From the NCBI GenBank assembly GCA_044464485.1, contig JBIQLG010000005.1:1-64000 (forward strand): a DNA stretch of 64,000 bases. Reading direction: 5' to 3'. Both the position numbers and the translations under genes were made by a program. The DNA is from Terrimesophilobacter sp044464485 (GTDB lineage Bacteria; Actinomycetota; Actinomycetes; Actinomycetales; Microbacteriaceae). The notes beneath the pieces were generated by a model that made no database searches, was not told the origin of the DNA, and was given only the letters and a program-made list of their open reading frames with translations. Positions 42,691-51,204 of the stretch are shown here, in pieces (position 1 is the stretch's first letter; each line of letters starts with the position of its first letter).

Positions 42691-43317
42691 ATGCGTTTCG
42701 CCGCCCCGGCCCCATCGACGAGGGGAACACTCTCCGCACTTGCAGTGGCGTCGGTGCTGCTTCTCGTCACCGGATGCTCGATGGGAGCCTCATCCGGCGA
42801 ACGTGACGCGGGTGACTCCGGCACAGATGCCCCGGCCCATTCGGGCACCAACAATTCGACGTCAGCCGAAGCGCAGCGCGCACAGGAATGTGTCGTCGGC
42901 AACTGGTGGTTCTTCGAGGGCCAGGATGTCGATGATTTCATGACCGCGACAACGCTGGGAGCGTTCTCTGTGGCGACAACGGGTTTCGCGATTCTGTCTG
43001 TGCATCCCGACGGAAGCACCGTGACCACTTATGACCACTGGGTGAAGGACATCATGCTCGAAAGCGCGAAGTCGACGGTGGAGCGCCACGGCATCGACCA
43101 GGGCACCTACACCGTGGATAGCACGGGGACCATGACCGTCACCGACGACACGATCGGCTCTGTCACGACGTGGGTCACCGAAACCGGCGGGCAGACCATT
43201 GAGGCAACCGGAGACCCCGAACCGTCCATTTTCAGCCGGGGGGACTTCACCTGCAGCAATGAGGAGCTGGAGATCAACGTAGACGGTTCCACGACAGTTC
43301 TCTTCCGCGAACACTAA
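42691..43317 (+). CDS. Lipoprotein, paralogue 2
   Basis: The protein is 208 residues with lipobox LVTGC. The C-terminal two-thirds is homologous to paralogue 1 (CVVGNWWFFEGQDVDDFM, TTYDHWVKDIM, VERHGIDQGTYTV, FTCSNEELEINVDG). The Lys/Asp repeat linker is missing. The upstream region is also alike: a shared AACC(G/C)CGTACGGTGGAA block lies about 35-50 bases before each start (41892-41908; 42639-42655). The pair therefore arose by tandem duplication including regulatory DNA. Confidence 0.75.
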   Translation: MRFAAPAPSTRGTLSALAVASVLLLVTGCSMGASSGERDAGDSGTDAPAHSGTNNSTSAEAQRAQECVVGNWWFFEGQDVDDFMTATTLGAFSVATTGFAILSVHPDGSTVTTYDHWVKDIMLESAKSTVERHGIDQGTYTVDSTGTMTVTDDTIGSVTTWVTETGGQTIEATGDPEPSIFSRGDFTCSNEELEINVDGSTTVLFREH

Positions 43318-43343
43318 ACTGTCGACGAAAGTCGGGAGCGATA

Positions 43344-43769
43344 ATGGCGGATAATTCGGTGCCAGTCATCGAAGAACTCACGGAAGAGCAGTGCTGGAAA
43401 CTGCTGGAGAAGGATGGTGTCGGCCGCCTCGCGACCGCCACCGTCGATCGCTCACGTGGTGACGTCACACCCGATATTTTCCCCATCAACTTCCACGTGT
43501 TCGAGCAGCGCATCCTGTTCCGCACCGCGCCCGGCAGCAAACTCATCGACCTCACCGCCCAGCCCACGGTCGCGTTCCAGACGGACGGCCGGCGCGGCAA
43601 GCATCACTGGAGCGTCGTGGCCCGCGGCACCGCGCGCCGCATGATGTTCGACAGCGACATCCAGGAGTCTGGCATCCTCGACCTGCACTCCACGCTCCCC
43701 ACAGAGAAGTGGAACTACGTGCGCATCGAAGTGGACACGATCACCGGCATCCGGTTTCGCGGGGTGTGA
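43344..43769 (+). CDS. Pyridoxamine 5'-phosphate oxidase-like flavin protein
   Basis: The protein is 141 residues with the split beta-barrel fold of the PNPOx-like family: CWKLLEKDGVGRLATATVDR, DIFPINFHVFEQRILFRTAPGSKL, VAFQTDGR and WSVVARGTARRM. Small proteins of this kind bind FMN, F420 or heme and reduce or bind small substrates. The next gene starts with GTG overlapping its stop. Confidence 0.8.
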   Translation: MADNSVPVIEELTEEQCWKLLEKDGVGRLATATVDRSRGDVTPDIFPINFHVFEQRILFRTAPGSKLIDLTAQPTVAFQTDGRRGKHHWSVVARGTARRMMFDSDIQESGILDLHSTLPTEKWNYVRIEVDTITGIRFRGV

Positions 43770-44599
43770 GGCAGCCGGCCGTGCGCACCGCGTTGCGTGT
43801 ATTGGGCACGCTCGTTCTCGCTGCCGCGGTATGCACGATCGCCTGGTTTGCCACCGATCTGCTTGCGGGAACCGCTCTCGTCGATCGCGCCGCCACGTGT
43901 GTGCCCGACCACTGCTTTTGCGAGCACGCGGCCGGATTCCCTGAACAACTCGCGAACTCCGTCAGTTCCTTCGCGTTCGTGCTCCTCGGCGCGTGGGTGG
44001 TGCTCACGCGCCGTTCCGGCGTACGCGCGACAGCCGGGCCGGGCAACCGCCAACATGCCACGCGCGAGGACACCCTCATCCCGATCTTGGGAATCACGAT
44101 GATCTTCATCGGCGTCTCGAGCTTCTTCTACCACGCGACGCTCTCGTACTTCGGGCAGTTTCTCGACATCTTTTCCATGTACACCTTCGGGCTGCTCCTC
44201 TTCTTCGGCGCGCTGTATCGGGCCGGGCACGTGCGCGGGCGCTACGCGCTGGCCGGCTTCGTCGCAGCGAGCATCGTGTTCGGGCTGCTGCAGTTCGCCT
44301 ACCCGGATACCCGCCGCATCCTGTTCGCGGCACTCCTGCTGCCGGGCATCATCCTCGAACTCACGCCGTGGGTCACCGGGTACAGCCCGCGATCGCGGCG
44401 CGTGTGGGCGATGTGGGCGGGTCTCGCCGTGATGCTCGTGGCGTACGGCATCTGGCTGCTCGACCAAATGCCAGCATTCTGCGACCCCGGTTCACTCCTG
44501 CAGGGGCACGCAATCTGGCACGCGCTCAGTGCAGTCGCGGCGTTCCTCGTGTTCTTCCACTACCGAAACACCGTGCACGGGACAGTGCCGCGGAGGTGA
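43766..44599 (+). CDS. Ceramidase-like (CREST family) membrane protein
   Basis: The protein is 277 residues from GTG 43766, overlapping the previous stop. Seven or so membrane helices are visible. CREST-superfamily signatures: CFCEHAAGFPEQLANSVSSFA, SSFFYHATLSYFG (Ser-x-x-Phe-His), QFLDIFSMYT (Asp) and GHAIWHALSAVAAF (His-x-x-x-His). These are the metal-site residues of alkaline ceramidases and related hydrolases. The substrate in a sphingolipid-poor actinobacterium is unclear. Confidence 0.75.
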   Translation: MRQPAVRTALRVLGTLVLAAAVCTIAWFATDLLAGTALVDRAATCVPDHCFCEHAAGFPEQLANSVSSFAFVLLGAWVVLTRRSGVRATAGPGNRQHATREDTLIPILGITMIFIGVSSFFYHATLSYFGQFLDIFSMYTFGLLLFFGALYRAGHVRGRYALAGFVAASIVFGLLQFAYPDTRRILFAALLLPGIILELTPWVTGYSPRSRRVWAMWAGLAVMLVAYGIWLLDQMPAFCDPGSLLQGHAIWHALSAVAAFLVFFHYRNTVHGTVPRR

Positions 44600-44652
44600 T
44601 CCTCTTCGGCCCGCGGCCGGACGCGATTGCCCGCGAACGCCGGCGCTCGGCT

Positions 44653-45429
44653 CTACCGCCCGAACGGCAGCTCCATCGGCATGAGAGTCGGCCGTTTCGG
44701 CTCGCGGCCATCACCGGAGGATCTGCCGGTAAGTCGCCTGCCGATCCATGGCAGCACGTAGCCGCGCCAGTACGCAACAGTGCCTGGTCGTTGAAGCTCC
44801 GGGATTTCGTCACCCCAGTCGGGCACCGGAACGCCAAGCGCACGCAGAATATTTCCGGCTACTCGACGATGCCCGAGCGCATTCAAGTGCAGCTTGTCGA
44901 CCGACCAGTAGCGCAGGTTCGTGAGTTCGGCATCCGCCCAGTTGTCGACGAATGTGACCTGATCAGATTTCGGCACGCGAGCGCGCACGGCAACCGCGAG
45001 TTGCTCGCCCCGGACCTCGATACGTGCCCCGAGCGGAATATGATTCGTGGGGTTTCCGCCGCTCAGCAGTAACACGTGGATGCCTGCGGCCATCGCCTTC
45101 TCGGCAGCACCGGCCAATTTGTCGGCCACGGACTCCACCGAAACTTTCGGCCGCATGATGTCGTTGCCGCCGCCGTTGAGACTGAGGAGGTCGGGCTTCA
45201 GCGCGATGGCAGCATCCAGCTGCTCGTCAAGGATCGGGCCAAGCAGGCGGCCCCGGATGGCCAGATTCGCGTAACCGAACGTCGAGTCGTCAGATCCCGA
45301 CGCGGCAAGCGCACTGGCCAGGCCCAGCGCGACGAGATCCGCCCACCCGCGAACACCGCCATCCGCAAGGTCATCACCCACACCCTCGGTGAAACTGTCG
45401 CCGATTGCGGCGTAGCTGCGAAACTGCAT
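44653..45429 (-). CDS. SGNH/GDSL-family hydrolase
   Basis: The protein is 258 residues. GDSFTEG (10-16) is the catalytic Ser block, GGGNDIM the Asn block and VDKLHLNALG the Asp-x-x-His block of SGNH esterases. There is no signal peptide, so it is probably cytosolic. It may be an esterase or lipase of unknown substrate. Confidence 0.88.
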   Translation of the reverse strand: MQFRSYAAIGDSFTEGVGDDLADGGVRGWADLVALGLASALAASGSDDSTFGYANLAIRGRLLGPILDEQLDAAIALKPDLLSLNGGGNDIMRPKVSVESVADKLAGAAEKAMAAGIHVLLLSGGNPTNHIPLGARIEVRGEQLAVAVRARVPKSDQVTFVDNWADAELTNLRYWSVDKLHLNALGHRRVAGNILRALGVPVPDWGDEIPELQRPGTVAYWRGYVLPWIGRRLTGRSSGDGREPKRPTLMPMELPFGR

Positions 45430-45507
45430 TCCTCAAGTCCACCACATTCGGCGAGGGTCACAGCGCATCGACATTTGAAAACGCCGAGGCCGAACGGTCG
45501 CACCCCC

Positions 45508-45609
45508 ACGCTTCGGTGGGTTCTCGTTCACATGATCGAGGAATACGCTCGCCACAACGGTCACGCAGATCTGCTGCGCGAATCCGTCGACGGCCAAACG
45601 GGCGAGTAG
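45508..45609 (+). pseudogene. Fragment of a DinB/DUF664 (mycothiol-dependent) protein
   Basis: A 33-residue open stretch ending at TAG 45607 reads TLRWVLVHMIEEYARHNGHADLLRESV, the C-terminal His-rich helix of DUF664 proteins (H and HxxH metal ligands). No upstream portion of such a protein is in frame; a remnant start region appears in other frames. It is a decayed 3' end. The rest of 45430-45739 shows nothing else. Confidence 0.6.
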
Positions 45610-45739
45610 TCGGCGACGAATCACCCCTCGCCATACTCGCCGGCAATAAAACGGGAGCATGATGGAGTGCGCGCAAGTGACATCAACGACGGGAGACAGA
45701 AGTGAGCAATGAGGCAGCAGTGCACGGCAGGAGACGTCA

Positions 45740-46783
45740 ATGAGCGGCGAACGGGTACTGGTCACGGGTGGAAGCGGTTTCGTGGGGGTGCACTGCATCC
45801 TCGCGTTGCTGAACGCCGGGTATCGGGTGCGCACGACCGTGCGCTCGCTCGATCGTGACCACGAGGTGCGCGCAATGCTCGCCACGGGTGGTGCTGCACT
45901 GAGCGGGAAGCGAGGAGAGGCGCTCGAGTTCCGGGTGGCCGATCTGATGAGCGACGCAGGCTGGGCGGATGCGGCGGCAGACTGCACGTACGTGCTGCAC
46001 GTTGCCTCCCCGTTCCCCGGCACGCAGCCGAAAGACGAGAACGACCTCATCCGTCCGGCACGCGAGGGCGCGCTGCGGGTACTGACGGCGGCGCGGGATG
46101 CCGGCGTGAAGCGTGTCGTGCTCACGTCATCCTTTGCCGCCATCGGGTATGGGACGAAACAACTCACGCGACCGTACACGGAGGAAGACTGGACCGACCC
46201 CGCGGGGCCGGTGAGCGCGTACGTGAAATCCAAGACGCTCGCGGAGCGAGCAGCCTGGGATTTCATCGAACACGAGGGTGGCGCCATGGAACTCGCGGTC
46301 GTGAACCCGGTGGCGATTCTCGGCCCAGTACTCGGCAAAGACCTTTCCACGTCCGTCGAGCTCGTGCGCAGGCTTCTCACGGGTGCGACTCCCGGGCTGC
46401 CGAAAGTGACGTTCGGGTTCGTGGATGTGCGCGATGTCGCGGACCTGCACGTTCGCGCGATGACGAATCCGGATGCCGCGGGAGAGCGTTTCCTCGCCGT
46501 TTCCGACGCGGTGCTCACGGTGCCCGAGATGGCGGCGATTCTGCGCGAGCGACTGGGGGATGCCGCACGCAAGATTCCGAGGAGGATACTGCCCAACTGG
46601 ATGGTGCGGGCGGCCGCGCTGTTCGACCCCTCGCTTCGCGAAATCTCCACGAGGCTCAACAATCACCGGCAAGTGTCGAACGCCAAGGCGAAGAAAGTTC
46701 TTGGATGGGAGCCGCACTCTAACGGTGACCTCCTTGAGGCCACGGCCCGCAGCCTCATGGAGCTCGGAATCGTGGACCTCTAG
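45740..46783 (+). CDS. NAD(P)-dependent epimerase/dihydroflavonol reductase-like
   Basis: The protein is 347 residues of the extended SDR family. GGSGFVG (10-16) binds the cofactor, SSFAAIGYG and Y-x-x-x-K in SAYVKSKTLAE carry the catalytic Ser, Tyr and Lys. FGFVDVRDVADLHVRAM is the usual later motif. The substrate is likely a ketone or aldehyde; dihydroflavonol reductase is just the family name. Confidence 0.85.
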   Translation: MSGERVLVTGGSGFVGVHCILALLNAGYRVRTTVRSLDRDHEVRAMLATGGAALSGKRGEALEFRVADLMSDAGWADAAADCTYVLHVASPFPGTQPKDENDLIRPAREGALRVLTAARDAGVKRVVLTSSFAAIGYGTKQLTRPYTEEDWTDPAGPVSAYVKSKTLAERAAWDFIEHEGGAMELAVVNPVAILGPVLGKDLSTSVELVRRLLTGATPGLPKVTFGFVDVRDVADLHVRAMTNPDAAGERFLAVSDAVLTVPEMAAILRERLGDAARKIPRRILPNWMVRAAALFDPSLREISTRLNNHRQVSNAKAKKVLGWEPHSNGDLLEATARSLMELGIVDL

Positions 46784-46867
46784 TCATCGCACATCGCGGC
46801 AACTGGTGCCGACGGCCGAGAAAGCTTAAGCTCGTTCCGGCACGAACAACTCAATATCGCCACATGA

Positions 46868-47056
46868 GTCGGAGCGGGAGAGTCCCGCAAGGGCGCCGTA
46901 GATGCAATTCCTCCCCAGGAAACTTTCAGGCCACCGCACCGCCCCGACCAGGCAACTCTGGAAACGGTCGTCAAGGCCTGCCTATGGTGCAAAGCGACAA
47001 ACTCTCGCCGAGTTTTCGCTGAATCTCTCGGGTCAACAGACAGAGCGGGGAGGATC
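46868..47056 (+). promoter_or_regulatory. Tandem glycine riboswitch before sdaA
   Basis: The first aptamer (about 46868-46965) has GCGGGAGAG, GGCGCCGTAGATGCAA, GGAAACTTTCAGGCC, ACCG and the end block CAACTCTGGAAA. The second (about 46965-47056) has GGTGCAAAGCGAC, GAATCTCTCGGGTCAAC and AGACAGAGCGGGGAGG. These correspond to the conserved cores of the two glycine aptamers in tandem. Glycine would control the serine deaminase gene that starts 66 bases further on. No terminator hairpin is evident, so translation control is possible. Confidence 0.8.
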
Positions 47057-47089
47057 CATCCAACTTCTGCGCGAACAAAGGAGTTCCCC

Positions 47090-47131
47090 GTGATCAACCG
47101 CAGCACTTTAGTGAGCAGCCCATGGCGATAA
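47090..47131 (+). CDS. Possible leader peptide overlapping the sdaA start
   Basis: A 13-codon frame starts at GTG 47090, six bases behind AAAGGAG, and ends at TAA 47131, ten bases into sdaA in another frame. The sdaA ATG itself has only a weak ribosome site, so sdaA may be translated by coupling to this frame after the riboswitch opens the site. It could also be a spurious start. Confidence 0.35.
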   Translation: MINRSTLVSSPWR

Positions 47132-48498
47132 GCGCCTTCGAACTGTTCAAGATCGGCATCGGCCCATCCAGTTCTCACACGGTCGGCCCGATGCGCGCCG
47201 CCGCGATGTTTGCTGAGGAGGTCAGAGAACTCGGTGTGCTCGACCGCGTCGTCGGGCTCAGGGTTGAGCTGTACGGTTCGCTCGCGGCGACCGGTAAAGG
47301 CCACGGCACGTTCCTGGCCGTACTGCTGGGCCTTGAAGGTAACCTTCCCGACCAGATAATGCCGGATGTCGTGGACGCTCGTGCCGCCGAACTGGATGCC
47401 ATGGGAATCGTGCGCGTCGCTGGCGTCGCCGACGTTCCGTTCCGCGAAACCGACATCGTGCTGAGCCCCCGCACGGTGCTCGAGCGGCACACGAACGGCG
47501 TGACGTTCGAGGTGCTGGATGCCGCGGGAGCTTCCCTCCACAAAGCCACGTTCTTCTCGATCGGCGGCGGTTTCGTCGTGCGGGAAGGCGACGACGAAAC
47601 GAACTCGAACGAGCGCCCGGTGGAGTTCCCGTTCGAGACCGCGGCCGAACTGCTCGCGCACTGCCGCGTGAACGATCTGACCTTCAGCGGCGTCATGCTG
47701 CGCAACGAGCTGGCCGTCTACACGGAATCCGAGGTGCGCGAGAAGCTGCTCGGCATTCGCGACGCCATGGAGGCGTGCGTGGAGTCGGCCATCGCGCGCC
47801 CAGGCATCCTGCCCGGGGGGCTCAACGTGCGCAGGCGCTCGCCGGGCTGGTACGAACGGCTCGTGAAAGAGGACCCTGATCGCTCTCCGGGATTCTGGCA
47901 GGAGTGGGTGAATTTCGTCGCGCTCGCCGTCAACGAGGAGAACGCCTCGGGTGGCCGAATCGTCACGGCGCCCACCAACGGCGCGGCCGGCATCATCCCG
48001 GCGGTTCTGTACTACGCCACCCGTTACGGAATGCCGGATGCCACGCAGGCTGAGCGCGACGACGCGACGGTGCGCTTCCTGCTCGCCGCGGCATCCGTCG
48101 GTGTGCTGTACAAGAAGGGCGCGTCGATCTCCGGGGCGGAGATGGGCTGCCAGGGCGAAGTGGGGTCCGCGTCTTCCATGGCGGCCGCGGGGCTCGCCGA
48201 GGTGCTCGGGGGCACGATCGACCAGGTTGAGAACGCGGCGGAAATCGCGATGGAGCACAATCTCGGCCTCACGTGCGACCCCATCGGCGGTCTCGTGCAG
48301 ATCCCGTGCATCGAGCGCAATGCGATCGCGGCGAGCAAAGCCATCAACGCCGCGAAGATGGCGCTGTGGGGTGACGGCGAACACCATGTGTCACTGGACG
48401 AGGTCATCGCGACCATGAAGGCCACGGGTCTCGACATGCACTCGAAGTACAAGGAAACCTCGCTCGGCGGCCTCGCCGTCAACGTCGTCGAATGCTGA
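47122..48498 (+). CDS. sdaA: L-serine ammonia-lyase, single-chain iron-sulfur type
   Basis: The 458-residue enzyme breaks L-serine to pyruvate and ammonia with a 4Fe-4S cluster. The start ATG 47122 reads MAISAFELFKIGIGPSSSHTVGPM, the signature of the beta domain. Cluster cysteines are in GAEMGCQGEVGS, LTCDPIGG and IPCIERN. Length matches single-chain bacterial L-serine dehydratases. A glycine riboswitch lies upstream, so serine is probably degraded when glycine is abundant. Confidence 0.95.
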   Translation: MAISAFELFKIGIGPSSSHTVGPMRAAAMFAEEVRELGVLDRVVGLRVELYGSLAATGKGHGTFLAVLLGLEGNLPDQIMPDVVDARAAELDAMGIVRVAGVADVPFRETDIVLSPRTVLERHTNGVTFEVLDAAGASLHKATFFSIGGGFVVREGDDETNSNERPVEFPFETAAELLAHCRVNDLTFSGVMLRNELAVYTESEVREKLLGIRDAMEACVESAIARPGILPGGLNVRRRSPGWYERLVKEDPDRSPGFWQEWVNFVALAVNEENASGGRIVTAPTNGAAGIIPAVLYYATRYGMPDATQAERDDATVRFLLAAASVGVLYKKGASISGAEMGCQGEVGSASSMAAAGLAEVLGGTIDQVENAAEIAMEHNLGLTCDPIGGLVQIPCIERNAIAASKAINAAKMALWGDGEHHVSLDEVIATMKATGLDMHSKYKETSLGGLAVNVVEC

Positions 48499-48589
48499 GA
48501 AATTCGGGGCATGTGCGTAGCCTGAGCTAATCCGGGGAAAAGTCTGTGAACCCCGTTCGGGGGGCACGAGACCCCGACACACTGGAGGC

Positions 48590-49294
48590 ATGAGAAAATC
48601 ACGCATTGCCGGTGCGCTCATCGCCGCCGCCGCAGTCCTTCTTCTCAGCGGATGCGTGCGGTTTCAGGCCCACCTCACCGTCACGCCCGAAAACTTGCTT
48701 AACGGCGACATCGTCGTCGCATCCGTCGTGGGCGACGGGGACAACGCGAAGTCCGAAGCAAACGACCGGGCCAAGGGCATCGAAGCGCAACTCTTACCGA
48801 ACCTGAGCGGCGCGGACGGCGTCACGCGCACACCGTATGACAGCGACGGTTACGTGGGATCCAAGTTTTCACTCCACAACACTCCGCTCAGCGCAGTCAA
48901 CAGCAGCGGCGACAAGGGTTCGCTGGAGCTGGGGCGCGTGGGCGACACTTTTGTCTTCGACGGCAAAGTCGACTTCACGCCCGGCAGTGACCAAAAACAG
49001 GCGAAGGATGGCGACAAGTCGAACATCGAAGTCGCCATCAGCTTCCCTGGCACCGTGAGCGAGCACAACGGAAAACTGGACGGTACGCGCGTGTCCTGGA
49101 ACACCACGTACGAAGGCAGTCTCAACATGCACGCGGTCGCGAGCGCGGAGCCTTCCGGACCGCCCGTCTGGTTGTGGATCGTGATCGGTATTGGAATTCT
49201 CGCGATCATTGCGGTGATCGTGATTGCGGTCGTCGGGTCGCAGCGTCGGAGAGTCGCTTCGCCGAACGTGACGGTCGACGACTCGCTCACGTAA
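48590..49294 (+). CDS. LppM-like lipoprotein
   Basis: The protein is 234 residues. A lipobox LLSGC (Cys22) follows a signal peptide, and the body carries LTVTPENLLNGDIVVAS and YDSDGYVGSKFSL, closely matching mycobacterial LppM (Rv2171) as I recall it. A membrane helix near the C-terminus (about 192-218) and a short tail are also as in LppM. LppM has been linked to phagosome traffic in mycobacteria; its function in a free-living bacterium is unknown. Confidence 0.85.
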   Translation: MRKSRIAGALIAAAAVLLLSGCVRFQAHLTVTPENLLNGDIVVASVVGDGDNAKSEANDRAKGIEAQLLPNLSGADGVTRTPYDSDGYVGSKFSLHNTPLSAVNSSGDKGSLELGRVGDTFVFDGKVDFTPGSDQKQAKDGDKSNIEVAISFPGTVSEHNGKLDGTRVSWNTTYEGSLNMHAVASAEPSGPPVWLWIVIGIGILAIIAVIVIAVVGSQRRRVASPNVTVDDSLT

Positions 49295-49313
49295 GAAACT
49301 CCGCTGGCCAGAG

Positions 49314-50234
49314 TTAGCGGCGCACCTTGCCGCTCAGCCCCGCGATCATCGCGAGGATCGAGGGCTTGAACGCCACCCAACCGATGGCCATGAGCACGAG
49401 CGACCCCATGAACAGACCGAAGCCCCACCAGCTTTCGTCGTTGCGCACGGCGTACATGTGGTTGAGGTTGTTGAGTGCGCCCGTCGTCAGCACCAGGAAC
49501 ACGTGAACGGCGATGAACGCGACGAAGTAGACCATGAGCGGAAAGTGCAGCAACCTCGCGAGGTTCACCGGGAACACGCGCTCGAGGGGCTTCCACCGTG
49601 CGGCAAGGCCCGGCGTCATCCGCAATCCCGTGAGTACGGAGAGCGGCGCCGCAATGAATACGGTCACAAAGTAGGCGAGCACCTGCAGCGCGTTGTAGTT
49701 GACCCAACCCATCTCCATCGGCCAGTTCAGCGACGCGTACTGCAATCCGGCCGAAATCGCGTTGGGGAAGATATCCCAGTGAACGGGGATGATGCGCGCC
49801 CACTGGCCGCTGGCAAAGAGCAGCACATACAACACGACGCCGTTGAGCACCCACAACACGTTCAGGCTGATGTGAAACCACTGATGGATGCTGATGCGCT
49901 GTGGTTCACGCTTCGTGCGGAGCAGCCCCGTGTTGTTACGCACCCAGAATGCTGCGGGCCTTTTGGTTGTGCGAATCTGAATTCCGGACTTGATCACGAA
50001 CAGGATGAAAAACGAGTTGAAGAAGTGCTGCCAGGCGAGCCACGCGGGGAAACCCTCGGGAGTTCCGGCGGGCAGTTCGCTTCGCCCCGGGTAGGTGGTC
50101 ATGAACGACTGCACCTCGGGCAGGCTCCGCAGCCACATTGCCACACCGACGATGATCGCCGCCACAACGAGCACCACCGGAATGATCCATACCAGCCGAA
50201 ACCAGCGACTCTCGCGGAAAGTGGCAGCCGTCAT
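49314..50234 (-). CDS. Cytochrome b-type membrane protein of the etf operon
   Basis: The protein is 306 residues with about five helices. Candidate heme b ligands are seen in WLAWQHFFNSFF, RISIHQWFHISLNVLW and RLLHFPLMVYFVAFIAVHVFL, as in cytochrome b561/formate dehydrogenase gamma proteins. The start overlaps the etfA stop by one base, so the three genes form one operon. It could move electrons between ETF and the quinone pool, in place of a standard ETF:quinone oxidoreductase. That role is inferred. Confidence 0.75.
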   Translation of the reverse strand: MTAATFRESRWFRLVWIIPVVLVVAAIIVGVAMWLRSLPEVQSFMTTYPGRSELPAGTPEGFPAWLAWQHFFNSFFILFVIKSGIQIRTTKRPAAFWVRNNTGLLRTKREPQRISIHQWFHISLNVLWVLNGVVLYVLLFASGQWARIIPVHWDIFPNAISAGLQYASLNWPMEMGWVNYNALQVLAYFVTVFIAAPLSVLTGLRMTPGLAARWKPLERVFPVNLARLLHFPLMVYFVAFIAVHVFLVLTTGALNNLNHMYAVRNDESWWGFGLFMGSLVLMAIGWVAFKPSILAMIAGLSGKVRR

Positions 50235-51193
50235 CAGTTCTTCCTTGCCTTGACCGCCTCCATAAATTGCGGCACAACCGTAAACAGGTCTCCTACGATA
50301 CCGAAATCGGCGATGTCGAAAATCGGCGAATTCTCGTCCTTGTTGATGGCGACGATCGTCTTGGAACTCTGCATACCGGCCAGGTGCTGAATCGCGCCCG
50401 AAATTCCGACGGCGATGTACAGGTTCGGGGATACGGTCGTTCCCGTCTGCCCCACCTGCATATTGTGTTCGCAGTATCCGGCGTCGACTGCCGCGCGTGA
50501 CGCACCCACCGCGGCGCCGAGCGAGTCGGCGAGTTCTTCGACGAGAGCGAACTTCTCCCTGGAGCCGAGTCCGCGCCCGCCGGAGACGACGATATTCGCG
50601 GCTTTCAGGCTCGGCCGCTCGGATGCCGCGGCCTCGGCGTGGCGGGCGGTCACCGTGGTCGTGGGTGCCGTGTCGCCCGAAATGTCGAGCTCGACGACGG
50701 TTGCGGATGCCTCTTTCGCCTCGCCGTCCACCGAGTTGGAGCGAAGCGAAACCACGGGAATGCCCTTCGCGGCGCTGGCCGTGACGGTGAACGCTCCGCC
50801 GAACGCGGATTGCGTGACCACGCCATCCGACTCGAGGCCGAGGACATCGCTCAGGTAGGCACCGCCGATACGCACGGCAAGTCGCGCTCCCGCCTCCCGC
50901 GAGTCGGGGCTCGAGCCCACGATGACGGCGGAAGGTTTCGCTGTCTCTGCCGCGGCGGCGAGTGCCGCAACCTGCGGGGTGACCAGGAGAGAGTCGACGT
51001 CGGCCGACTCTGCGGCATACACGGTCGCGGCACCGAGTTTGCCGAGGCTCGCGGACAGCGCTTGCGCCTCGCCGGGTTTCGCGACAACGACCGCTGCGGG
51101 TTCGCCGAGAATGGCGGCGGCAGCCAGAAGCTCGCGCGTGGAGTCTGCGGGTTTTCCGTCGGACAGTTCGATGAGAACGAGTACCTGAGTCAT
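50234..51193 (-). CDS. etfA: Electron transfer flavoprotein alpha subunit
   Basis: The protein is 319 residues. The C-terminal FAD-binding domain (about 190-319) has SGGRGLGSREKF, GASRAAVDAGYCEHNMQVGQTG and SPNLYIAVGISGAIQHLAGM, the canonical EtfA core. It pairs with the EtfB encoded just upstream (gap 11 bases) to accept electrons from acyl-CoA dehydrogenases. Confidence 0.95.
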   Translation of the reverse strand: MTQVLVLIELSDGKPADSTRELLAAAAILGEPAAVVVAKPGEAQALSASLGKLGAATVYAAESADVDSLLVTPQVAALAAAAETAKPSAVIVGSSPDSREAGARLAVRIGGAYLSDVLGLESDGVVTQSAFGGAFTVTASAAKGIPVVSLRSNSVDGEAKEASATVVELDISGDTAPTTTVTARHAEAAASERPSLKAANIVVSGGRGLGSREKFALVEELADSLGAAVGASRAAVDAGYCEHNMQVGQTGTTVSPNLYIAVGISGAIQHLAGMQSSKTIVAINKDENSPIFDIADFGIVGDLFTVVPQFMEAVKARKN

Positions 51194-51204
51194 GTCGGTT
51201 CTCC

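Noticed and set aside
46902..47093. 63-codon frame before sdaA
   Set aside because: It lies within the glycine riboswitch and shows no coding features.
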